Positions 9,901-20,423 of a stretch of DNA of 64,000 bases are shown here, one piece after another. Below the pieces are notes generated by a model. It did no database searches. It was not told where the DNA came from and worked only from the letters and a program-made list of their open reading frames with translations. Source of the stretch: Madurella fahalii. Its lineage: Eukaryota; Ascomycota; Sordariomycetes; Sordariales. The stretch covers positions 620,001-684,000 of the forward strand of contig CM056880.1 of the NCBI GenBank assembly GCA_029876055.1, in the 5' to 3' direction. How positions within the stretch are numbered: the stretch's first letter is position 1; each line of letters begins with the position of its first letter. Position numbers and translations under genes: made by a program.

Positions 9901-12195
9901 TCAAAGATTTGACGTCTCCCGTCTGTGGCCGTCGTCATGTTGCAGCACACTCCACTTCTCTAGGAGCAAAGCCACGTCTGCCCCGGAATTGCCGTCCATT
10001 CCGATATCTTCCTTGGCCAACAATCTCCTCGCCTCTTGCTGCACCGGCAACGCAAAGTCGAAGCTCGAAGCCTTGAGCTGAGCTCTCTCTACTTCTAACC
10101 CCTCAAAGTAGCGCACGGCATCGCGTGGAATCCGCTGCCCCGTTGTCCACGCCATTGCCAATATCCCCTGCAGCAGGTAGCGCATGCCAACAATGTCCCG
10201 CTGGACCATGTATATCAGTTCACAACCGCGCGTGAACAGGACCGCAGCCTGAGGGTCGTCAAGCCACTGAAGCACCGTAACGGTCGCGCTACACATTCCG
10301 AGGATGACGATGGGCGAGTACTCCTTCAACCCCCAGAAGCGAGTATACGTCTCCATGAGTTGGATGTCCAAAGCCGCGAGCTCCATCAAGATTGACTTGG
10401 CGGTGTAACAACCATGAATGACAGTGCCGGCATGAAGAGGCCGGACGATGTTGTAGGCTACAGCGTTGAGATAGACCCTGGGAGCATTAAGGGATATGTT
10501 AGAACTAGGGTGGCAATTCCCCTGACACAGACGCGACGGTGAGCTCACTGGATGAAAATCGTTTGCGGGGTGAGGTTCTCACGATACTGCAGACGAGGGG
10601 GAAACGAGTTCTCTAGCGCTGATAACTTGGCTAAGTAGCCTCTCCTGACCTGGAAATCGTCGTCTCGCCCTATCACTGCGTGCGATGATGCATTGTACGT
10701 CATCACCGAGTGCTGCAAGACCGAGATTTGATTTACGACGGAGAGGAGGCCTGGGACGAGTGGGGGCTCCGGCGAGCCCGCGCCAAAAGGTGCACCGAAT
10801 ATGTCGATGGCGGGCTCGTTGACATCGTATTGGTCATGTAAGTAGGGTATGGAAGGAGGTGGCATCGTTGGGGCCTTGAGATAAAAGTGCGAAAGGAAGC
10901 TGGTGTGTGGTTGTCAGTCAAAGTTGTAAGCCCGCCGGTCCGCGCCGGATCCGTTCTGGGAAGCTTCCTTACCATTCGACGTTGAAAACGCCCCAGCATG
11001 TCTTGGAGAGTGCGCTGCGTTTGTCTGCCTCATCGGGCGTTGGATGGCTCCATTGGGCATACGCTTTGTCTAAGGTCAAATTGCGCAACATGTCTGCCGC
11101 AGCCAAGCGGTACATGGATCCTGCCTTGTTGGTGCCCTCATGGCAAGATACGATAAACACCAAGTACAACCCTTGAACCGTGGTCAGGGACAATTTGCCG
11201 GCTTCTAGCTCGAGGTGATACTTGGCCTCTGACATGAAGCGCCGGCGAAGATCGGTGCCCGCAAGTCGGTAGGCATGCTTGACCTTGTCGGAAAGCATCT
11301 GAAGCACGTTAGGATGGCTGTGACGCTGGCGGCCGGGGGAAGACGACAGACCGATCGCAGCGCGCAGATGGCGTTGACCAGAAGCGGGGAACAGTACGGA
11401 CCTTGGCCGCGCCTCATGTCCCTTAGGAAGAGCTCCCGCTCCACAAACGAGTAGACGAATGGATCGTCCCACCTAAAGAAGGCCGATATGAGGTTGGACA
11501 CCAAGCCGTCGCCGGCGACAGATGTCCAGGGCCTGGCGGGCACCTTGATGGCGCTGGCTGCTAGGGCGGCGGCATCGAGCTGGATCATCTCTCTGCCAAG
11601 CGTGGGGAAGCCATTGAGCGAGGGGATGGCGAGCAGCGTGTCGGCGTCCCGAATACAGCGTAGGACGATGAACGGGTCTCGGGTGTCCCGCAGCCTGCGG
11701 AGGACCTCAAAGGCCTCGGCCTCGGGCCGGGAGTGAAGGTAGGCGAATAGTTCCTTCAAGTCGCGGTTTTCGCGATCCTGGCACTCAGACGTCTCTTTCA
11801 GATCGGCATAACGTGAGACGGCGCCCTCCCTCACGGGATACTTGCACTCGCTGTCGTTTCGCTTTGCGCAGGCGCCGCAGCATGGGCGCACCCCGTCGCA
11901 CTGCGTCGATTCCCAAAAATTAGTCCTGACGACTCACGAGACCAATCTCCAGCGCCAGTGCGGGGGTGTCACGCATGCGTGACTCGAGGGAAAGGCAGTG
12001 CGGGAATGAGCACACCTTTGTCTTCTTTTTCTGGCATCTAGAGCAAGCGAATTTATTGAGCTGACGCCGCTGCGGCCTGGCGAGTATCGGTCGGGATGCC
12101 GACGGTCGCGACGGCCGCGGCGGCTGCGACGGATCGCTGTCTTCGGTCCGAGGGGGAGACGGCAAGAGCGGAGCCGAACCCTTCCTCTGCGACAT
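9901..12195 (-). CDS. Zn(2)-Cys(6) fungal transcription factor
   Basis: Five exons on the minus strand (12195-12016, 11900-11352, 11298-10973, 10899-10549, 10477-9901) with introns of 115, 53, 73 and 71 bp; 660 aa. The first intron splits the zinc cluster. Exon 1 ends FACSRCQKKKTK and exon 2 begins CDGVRPCCGACAKRN, together giving a C6 binuclear cluster at about residues 51-78. A Pro/Ser-rich tail precedes it. The middle carries the fungal-specific regulatory domain (FMSEAKYHLELE...TVQGLYLVFIVSCHE...GSMYRLAAADMLRNL). It should be a nuclear DNA-binding regulator. Its target is not deducible and neighbours give no firm hint. An in-frame upstream Met at 12294 would add 33 residues; I prefer 12195. 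Confidence 0.9.
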
Positions 12196-13148
12196 GACGG
12201 CCCGTGGCAATGTCGTCGTATTTATAATCGTACGTCCCAGTCGCCTCTTGCAGCGAGCCCAAGCTGTGTTCAGGACCTCATGGATTGGAGACACCCCGTG
12301 ACCGGGATGATGCTAGAGAAAAAGACGGAGGAAGCCTGCTGCCGGACCCTTCCCAGGATCGGCAAAGGAGGATGCTGGTCCGTGCATCTTGACAGCTCAC
12401 CGCGGGTGGCCATTTTTGCGCCGGAGATGGGTCCGAGGCTAGTTGGCTGGTCGTTGGGTGCCGAGTCGCCGCCGTTGCTCAGGTTGGGGCGCTGGATGCG
12501 ATGGTTCTGGCAGATTATTAGATTCCTAGTTGGCCTAGATTTCCATAGGGGATTGTGCTTACACACTTTGGTCTCCAAGTCGCTCTGCGCCGTCTTTTTG
12601 CTTCGAGTCTTTCGCGGTTCCTCTGGTGGATCACTAACGCCAAGTGCATCCCCCTGCGCCTTTACCCCAGGAGGGCCCCGGTTTTGATTCCTCTCTCCAG
12701 CGCTTCGGTTGGTTCACATTCGGATCCCTGCCTGGTCCAACCTCACTACTTTCACACCTCCGTCTTGCATTTGCAAATTCCGACGACGACAAACAGCACC
12801 ACGGACAGGGCCGGACGGATGCCACGGGTCCGTTTGTACGAAGCAACTTGGTTCCAAAGAAATCCTCAAGCGAGGCGTGCAAAGAGTGGCAAGAAATTCT
12901 GGTTGGATGAGTGCCTGAATGCGCCAGCCCTGCATTCGGGAAGTACCGCCTGTCTGCTGTCAGCTGAGGCCAAAGGAACCCGAGGCCACGGGAACGGCTA
13001 TCCCTGCCCCAGCACCTCCACATTTGCAAACTATCTGACCTAACCTTGCCCTGTCTGGGCTTGTCCAGCGGTTACACCAACCCACAAGAAACTGCCAGAA
13101 ATCGTGTCCAATCGCTTCCCAAGCATTCAGGAACGGCACCGAGATGCC
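12196..13148. other. Intergenic, upstream of the Zn2Cys6 gene
   Basis: Overlapping open frames occur on both strands because of high GC, but none shows motifs or a credible start. Presumably promoter sequence. Confidence 0.45.
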
Positions 13149-13171
13149 TAAGGTACCTTAAGGTACCTTAA
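13149..13171. repeat. TAAGGTACCTTA palindromic repeat
   Basis: Overlapping copies of the palindrome AAGGTACCTT (TAAGGTACCTTAAGGTACC...). Similar CCTTAGGTA-type motifs recur at about 52400 and 55820. Confidence 0.6.
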
Positions 13172-13304
13172 CCGGCTGCATGCAAAACGGGCCGTCATCC
13201 CAGCCGGTAATCCCTTCCAAAGGTATTAAATCGTGTCGCACAGGTAGCTCTAATTAGTTCTTAAGCTCCGTGCTTTTAGCTCTCTTCGCAGTAGTAGGTG
13301 CTTC

Positions 13305-13507
13305 CTTTTTTCATTTTTTTCATTTTTTATTTAATTTTTTTTTTTTTTTCATTTTCATTTTCATTTTCATTTTCATTTTCTTTTTTCTCTTTTCTTTTTT
13401 CTCTTTTCTTTTTTCTCTTTTCTTTTTTCTCTTTTCTTTTTTCTCTTTTCTTTTTTCTCTTTTCTTTTTTCTCTTTTCTTTTTTCTCTTTTCTTTTTTCT
13501 CTTCCCC
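13305..13507 (+). repeat. Pyrimidine-tract microsatellite
   Basis: About 200 bp of almost pure T/C on this strand: a poly-T run, then (CATTTT)n, then about ten copies of a CTTTTCTTTTTT-like 12-mer. Open frames through it are low-complexity artefacts. Confidence 0.9.
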
Positions 13508-16425
13508 TAGAGATCCTATAAATTAGTTTAATTACGTCCGACACCAGCCGCGGCATGATCTGCGTAATGAGCAAGGTAACCTGCATTCTAATTACTCCTC
13601 TCTGCATTCACAGAAGGTCAACTCGAAAATATCCAGCAATGAAGCGAAGCTCAAATTACAGCACAACGGGCAAGCTTACGCTAATCCGCCTATCCTTGGG
13701 CAACCCTGAGACGGTAGGCCTGCCAATTCCGGATCGGTTGCAGCATATCCTGGTAGATACCCCGTTCGTTCTTCTGACACAGGCCGTCTCAGTCCAATTC
13801 GCGGCTCCTCGTACTCTTCCTCTTCGCAGAAGCTGCATCTCCCCGTTCTTGGCAGAATATGTTGAGGCCATAGGCAGATAGAATAGCTTACCTGCCAACA
13901 AATTTACGGTAACCAACAGACTCGTCAGTGACATGTTCCGTAGAGTTGGACGCCTATCGGCAATTTCCATTATCCGAGCGAGAGAGCTTTGACGTGACGG
14001 CCATTAGTTTCGCGCCGAGTACCGCCGCGCGTATTCCACATCAGACTACTCTCAAACGCCAGGATTGTCCAATGGCCATTCTCAGTGTCGCAGCTTTCCT
14101 GCTGCGGCAATTAGGTTTGACTAAGTTCTGAACCTAGCAGGCGGGGACATCTACGGGCAGCGGCAGTGGATGAGCGGCTGTTCTTCCCCTACATTGCTTA
14201 AGATTAAAGGGGCGAATGATTACTCCCAGGAATCGATTATAATCGTGACAAATAGACGCTAGTCATTCCATAAGAAGTGCCACTGCCTAGGTTTAATTAG
14301 TCATGTCCGCACGTGCGTAGTCAATTGTTCGATCTGAAGCCTGCATTGCGCAGAAGCCGGGGACGAACTCAAGTGCTTATTACTCGATTTCTATCAGGCC
14401 ATCAAGAATAACACTGGGATAGATTTCTCAAACGCCAAAAGAAAATCGTTTGGAGTTTCTCCCGCCACGACATCATGACACTAGCCAAAGATCGGTGTAT
14501 CTCATCACGGTCAAGCTCCTCAATTACTCCAGCACCTGGGACGACTTCGGTACCGATGTTGCCGACAAAGGTGCCCACGTTGCAACATACGTAAGGGTCG
14601 ACCCATATCGAAAGCGATCCCGGGTCCTGCCATACTGTCTCGCAATCATCTTTTCCACCTCAACTACCTCTATTCACTCTTCTTAGCTGATGCCACGCCT
14701 CATACCTAGCGAATAACATCCGCCAACCCCTTCGCACCGAGGTAGTCCGCAAGGACTTCTCCAACCCAAAGCCAGACACCGCCGGCCCCGGCCCCGTCTA
14801 GCTATCTTAACGCCCTTACGGAATTCCCTGTCAAGCCGCCATCTCGACCCCGCTACGGAAACGACAGGTGCTTTCAACCCCGGTTTCTCAACTGCATTAC
14901 GTGGCACGACACGCTTCGGGAAGGCCGTTACGGCCCGTGTTTCCGCAGCCTGGCTGCCGCGGCAGATACGGACGAGAATTCTCGCGGTTACGGTTACGAA
15001 CACCTACACTAGTAGCGCAGAGCACAGTCAGCGCCTGCCGCTCTACGTTCCCCGGCAGCAGGATGGCTAAATGTCGTGTCCGAGCCTGACGAGCGGCAGG
15101 CGAGTGGGCTGATCGCTGTGTCTGGTCCGCATGGGCTGTGGTGAGAACCGCGATTGTTCTAGACTGGGCAGTACTTTCAAGTTCTGAGATGTTACATTGC
15201 TGAGAGGACGGGAGATGAGAGAGCAGGTGGTGTGGCGAAGGGAAGTGGGTGTTAAGGCGGCGAAGGCAGTTCCTGAAGGGGTGGGTTTAGGAGGAATATG
15301 GGGTTGGTGGGGCCGATAAAGAGGCGGAAGCGCACTTAATATTCCGCCCTGCCCTCGTTGCTGTGTTTTGACAAAATCCATGAGAGGATCCCACAGGCGG
15401 GGTAAACCGGGCACCGCTCTGCGGGGGAAAAAAAAAAAAAAAAAGCCAACCGCGTAGCTCTCAAGCCTTCAAAAAGCTTGTTATGTATTACTCTACCAAA
15501 TGATTTCCGGCGTATGAAGCGCAGATGAACGAGACCATTACCGATTGATACTGGGCATGCTGCGCAGTACGCGGACGCTCAATAACATGGATGTCACCTA
15601 CCGAAGTAGCCACTTCGTCTACCGCTATGGTACGTGATAGCGCCTAACTAGGTGTCACCAATTTCCCTGTTTCCAGCGCTGGGGGTGGTCAGGGTGTGGC
15701 AATATCATGATCAAAGAGAAAGCGCCCCCCCGCGGCGGGGCCACTGTTGGTTCCTTTTCCCGCAAAGCTTATCACCCATATCCTCTGTTGTCGTCCTTGA
15801 TACTGCCTAGGTATTGGCCTTCTAATACGTTCACCCACCCACGATCCCAAAAAAAAAATATGATGTAATGTAGGAAACCCTACACAGACAACCATGATTA
15901 TCGAAATCGTGTGCGGCAGCAGGGTCGGGTCGTAATTGGCAGGCTCGGGATAATTCAGCCCCCCGCAATACCAACCAGGGCACGGGGGACCCCCAATGTA
16001 CTGGCGAATGTCCATAGCGGGGCAAGCTGGCAGCAACCCCAAATGTGAGGAGACGGTAGCTAGCCGCAGATCCTTTTCCGGGACTTGGAGTTACTCCACA
16101 CAGGTGACACAGCCCACACCGGATGATGTGCACCACGGCTGGATCAACTCTTAGCATTTCGGAACATCTGCCGACGGGACGGGGCAGTGGAACTCTACGG
16201 ATGCACTAGGCATATTGCCCCGAGGATTGACATCAGGGGTCGCACCCAGGGTATATCCGCTGGCCCGCACCTCTCGTCTTGCACCTCCCTCAAATCTAAA
16301 GTTCTCTTCGTTGGCATCAATTCGCATCCATCCATTCACGGAACAAAGTTCAGGTACTATTAGTTTGACAATTTTGACATTGGCCCCTCACCTCTCCAGT
16401 TGAGCAACCTCCAATCAGCCCCAGA
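13508..16425. other. Gene-poor region
   Basis: Short frames on both strands (for example around 14450, 14700-15000 and 15700-16150) have no recognisable domain, start context or splice logic. A 17-base A-run is at 15428-15444. The last about 200 bp is pyrimidine-rich and is probably the promoter/leader of the gene at 16426. Confidence 0.45.
15428..15444 (+). repeat. A(17) homopolymer
   Basis: Seventeen consecutive A residues directly after GCGGGGG. It could be the tail of an old retroposed copy, but no internal promoter or target duplication is visible. Confidence 0.6.
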
Positions 16426-17403
16426 ATGGAACAAGAATTCGCCGAACTCAAGAAGCAGGTGCAGGCCCTGCAGAGGGAGCTATCGCGGGTGTCAGGCGAG
16501 CAACGTGGACCCGAACCTATCACAGTGCAACCGCGACTAACACATTCTCGTAGACGAAGCTGAGGTCCGCAAGACGCACTTCAAATACGGGTACTACCTG
16601 GACAAGTGTCTCTACAATGAGGCAAGCCGCGTCCCCTTATCCCCAAATGGTATTATGGAATGGGGGACTGACATTATTGCTGGCAGGTCGTCGACATGTT
16701 CTCGGACCACCCGGATGCTTATGTCGAGTTCCTTGGCTCCCGGTATCGCGGCAAGGCGGGCATCAAGCGGCTGTACCAGGGCCGCTTCCAACAGAACTTT
16801 GTCAAGGGTCGCAACGGCCCGGTGCACGGCTGGCTGCTTGACCACATAATGATGCAGGACATTATCGACGTGGACGCCACAGGCACCCACGCCTGGTGCC
16901 GAATGCGCGCTCTCATGCAGGCCGGTACCCACCAGAGCATCGAGGAATATTACCCACGCGGCCACAGGCAGTGGTGGGAGGGTGGCCTGTACGAGAACGA
17001 GTACATCAAGGAGAATGGCGTGTGGAAGCTCTTCCGCTACCGCTATTTCCCATTTTGGCACGCCGATCACGAGAAGGGCTGGAGCCACACCAGGAAGAAC
17101 TACGTGCCTTGGCCGACTGTCACTTACCCCGAGGACCCCATGGGCCCTGACGAGATCATTGAACAAAAGATGCTCTGGCCCGATACCCGTGTTGTTCCGT
17201 TCCACTACCCACATCCAGTTACCGGAAAGCCGACGGCACCCGATGACTTGCGGGCGCCCCCGTATGGTGCTGATGTTAGCACAAGCGACCCGCCGCTTAC
17301 GCTGGCCTTGCCCGAGGGTCAGAGCAGACCTGGCGCGAGCACTCGCGAGGCAAAGCCAGGGGACAAGGTCCTCCCTGAGTTGATTCAGAACAAGGTGGAA
17401 TAG
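16426..17403 (+). CDS. SnoaL-like (NTF2-fold) domain protein
   Basis: Three exons (16426-16504, 16554-16621, 16687-17403), 287 aa. The second intron is best read as a GC-AG intron: exon 2 ends AATGAG and the intron starts GCAAGC and ends GGCAG. The protein starts with a short coiled segment (EFAELKKQVQALQREL). A SnoaL-like alpha+beta barrel follows: HFKYGYYLDKCLYNEVVDMF, VEFLGSRYRGKAGIKRLY, WCRMRALMQAG and WKLFRYRYFPFW. The tail is proline-rich and disordered. The fold includes polyketide cyclases, dehydratases and isomerases; the substrate is unknown. It has no signal peptide. It lies 680 bp upstream of, and on the same strand as, a carotenoid-oxygenase-family gene, so the two may act on related aromatic or apocarotenoid substrates (inference). 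Confidence 0.82.
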
Positions 17404-18082
17404 TGGGTAGTATGGGCGATGTCAGGAATGTCGGGTCTGAGCCATAGGGGCTCGCAGGATGCATTCATAACTGAACTTAGTGCCTACTACTTATTAGTAC
17501 TACCGCACGAATCAGGATCTCTCCATTTTCTACGACCTGACTGCCACTTGATCCGCTGCTCAATATAATCATACAATTCCGCGGCGGCTCGAGAGGCTGC
17601 CTCGTAGCGGCCACAGATTGACATTTCCTCGGAAGTGAACTTCACTTGCTAGGTGACAGCCATCACCCTTCGGCCGATTGCTGCTTCCTAGAACTGTAGA
17701 GTTTGGTTCTTCCGATCCTCAGACCATCTCCTCCGTCTCATGGCCTCGGCGTTCGACTGCCGAGAGTTGGAGAAGCCCCTCCCACTTGTCGTACCTGGTT
17801 TTGCCCCGCACGCACTTACCCGGCCCAAGTAGGCCATTTGCGAGCCGTTCAAGTCCGGTACGGCTTCCACGGTTTCAGCACATCCGCACCCCCGAATCTA
17901 TATTACTCTTGCCCCTGTTCGGGTGGCTAGCGGGGTCCGTAGAACGATCCGCAGTGTCCATCATCCTCGGTAGATATCCTCCAATTACCGGGCCTTTGAC
18001 CTCAAAGATCTCACCTCTCCAGTCACTCATCCTCATCACCCTTCCACAGCACCTTCGTGCGCACTCCCGCGATTCCATCACC
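17404..18082. other. Intergenic, promoter/leader of the oxygenase gene
   Basis: Pyrimidine-rich towards 18050. An open frame extends upstream of 18083 but contains no ATG in that frame before 18083, so it is taken as leader. Confidence 0.5.
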
Positions 18083-19942
18083 ATGGCGCACATCCACGAC
18101 CTCGCCCCGGAGATCTCGAACTACACCTCGGGCCGCCTCACCTCGCCCGAGCGTGTCAAGTTCCCACCCACACCGGTCTTCTCGTCCATGAACAAACCGT
18201 CCCGCTTCGAAGGCGACATCATGGACCTGGAGTTCTCGGGCACCATCCCGCGCGAGATCAACGGCACCTTCTACCGCATCCAGCCGGACCACCGGTTCCC
18301 CCCGCTGTTCGAGGACGACATCCACTTCAACGGCGACGGGTCCGTGACGGCCATCCGCATCGCCAACGGCCACGCCGACTTCAAGCAGCGCTACGTGCGG
18401 ACCGAGCGGTACCAGCACGAGACGCGGGCGCGGCGGAGCCTGTTCGGGCGGTACAGGAACCCCTTCACCGACAACGAGAGCGTCAAGGGGGTGATCCGCA
18501 CGGCCAGCAACACCAACGTGGTGTTCTGGAGGGGCATGCTGCTGGCCACCAAGGAGGACGGCCCGCCGTTCGCCATGGACCCCGTCACGCTGGAGACGAT
18601 GGGCCGCTACGACTTCGAGGGCCAGATCCTGAGCCCCACCTTCACGGCCCACCCCAAGTTCGACCCCGACACCGGCGAGATGGTGTGCTTCGCGTACGAG
18701 GCCGGCGGGAACGGGTCGGACTGCAGCGTTGACGTGGTTGTTTGGACGATCGACAGGGATGGGAAGAAGACGGAGGAGTGCTGGTACAAGGCGCCCTTTG
18801 CCGGCATGATCCATGACTGCGGTTTAAGCAAGAATTGGGTGGTGCTGGCGCTGACGCCCATCAAGATGGATTATGAGCGGATGAAGAGAGGGGGCAACAA
18901 GTTTGCGTGGGATCCGAACGAGGATCAGTGGTATGCGATTGTGCCGAGGCGAGGGGCGAAGAGTGAGGACATCACCTGGTTTAGGGCCGACAATGGTGAG
19001 TTTTATGATTGAATATCTAAGGAGGCGAATGATGCTAATGCTAGTAATTCTCAAGCTTTCCACGGTCATGTTGCCGGCTGCTACGAGCTCGCCTCGGGGG
19101 AGATTGTCTTTGACCTGACAGTCGCCGATGGCAACGTCTTCTTCTTCTTCCCGCCTGACACCAACATCACTCCTTCGGACGGCGTCGCTAAGCGCAACAA
19201 GCTCTCGTCGCCTACAATGCGCTGGATCTTCGATCCCAAAGCGAAGAAGTCGGCTATTCGGACAAAGGATGCGGGCGATGCCGACGTCTGGGTGGCCGAC
19301 GAGCGGGTCAAGCCTTCCGTGACGTGGCCAACGAACGGTGAATTCTCCCGTATAGACGACCGCTTCGTTACCAAGCCTTACCACCACTTTTGGCAAGCTG
19401 TCGTGGACCCAAGCAAACCGTACGACTTCGCCAAGTGCGGGCCCCCCGCCGGCGGTCTGTTCAACTGTCTCGGGCATTATACCTGGTCCGAGGACCACTA
19501 CCACACGTCTGAGCCTGGCTCGGCCGCTGTGGGGGTTGATGGCAAGAGCGACGGAAAGTTTGGCCTAGAAGATGTCTACTTTGCAGGGCCAACCATGACC
19601 TTCCAAGAACCGACTTTCATTCCGCGCGATGGGGGGGCCGAGGGCGAAGGGTACCTGATCGCGCTGCTAAACCATCTCGATCAGTTGCGCAACGACATTA
19701 TCATCTTTGACGCACAGAATCTTGCCAAGGGGCCGCTGGCTGTGATACATCTGCCCCTGAAGCTCAAGCTCGGCCTTCACGGAAACTGGGTCGATCATCG
19801 CGACATTGAGGCCTGGCAGACACGGAGGGCTGAGAACGGTGATGTTGGGCCTGTTCAGATTGCGAAAGAGCCCCTCCCGTGGCAGAAGAAATTCTTTGCG
19901 GAACAAAATGGATCAGGCGCGGCAAACGGCATGTCGGTGTAA
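18083..19942 (+). CDS. Carotenoid-cleavage/lignostilbene dioxygenase family protein
   Basis: Two exons (18083-18995 and 19056-19942) with a 60-bp intron (GTGAGT, branch GCTAATG, AAG), 599 aa. The seven-bladed propeller family marks are clear: [29 protein letters not shown], and the four iron-binding histidines at about H190 (FTAHPKF), H244 (MIHDCGLS), H307 (FHGHVAG) and H546 (LGLHGNW). The full tetrad predicts an active non-haem Fe(II) dioxygenase that cleaves a C=C bond of a carotenoid, apocarotenoid or stilbene. The substrate cannot be told from sequence. No signal peptide, so cytosolic. Fungal paralogues act on lignin-derived stilbenes or resveratrol as well as carotenoids. 18083 is the first ATG in frame. 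Confidence 0.92.
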
Positions 19943-20423
19943 TTACCTCAACGTTTCAAGCCTCCAGGCGGATGTGGGAAGCTGACGACGGACTGTAATG
20001 AAATAAAAGTCTATATAAGCGGAAGTTATGTAATTAGTGACGGTTGTGGACCGCTGATTGTACCAGCCTTAATCTTTGACACCGTATCGCTTGCTACAAA
20101 TTTATTCAGACGCAAAAGCGAGCCCGTAACCTCGAGCCAGCCATTGCGTCCTACGTGATGATGTGTCCTAGGACCGTCGTTGTCGAACTCATCGTAGTTC
20201 CGCCTTCTCAGAAAGGCAGCCTCCAGAAAACGGATGCTGGCCAAGAAGATATGCCTGTTCCTCGAGATAGTAAGATGTTGGTGGCGCAGGCGACAGTTAA
20301 ATTGGTGACGAAGAATGCCTAAGGAAATACAGTTTAGTATATCCTATAGCACTCTGTAAAGCCCAATAATATATCCAATTTCCGATCTATAACTTATCAA
20401 TTTATGTTAAATTAACACCTCTA
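19943..20423. other. Intergenic, AT-rich
   Basis: 3' flank of the oxygenase gene and AT-rich sequence running to transposon 2. No gene seen. Confidence 0.5.

Noticed and set aside
12270..13043. Overlapping frames of 100-160 codons on both strands
   Set aside because: No domain, no splice partners, and present in all frames because of few stops in GC-rich DNA.
13270..13607. Phe/Leu-rich (plus) and Lys/Glu-rich (minus) frames
   Set aside because: Translations of a pyrimidine microsatellite.
15428..15444. A(17) run as a SINE or processed-pseudogene tail
   Set aside because: No target-site duplication, internal promoter boxes or recognisable source gene upstream.
18023..18814. 263-codon minus-strand frame
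   Set aside because: Shadow of the carotenoid-oxygenase exon caused by third-position GC bias.
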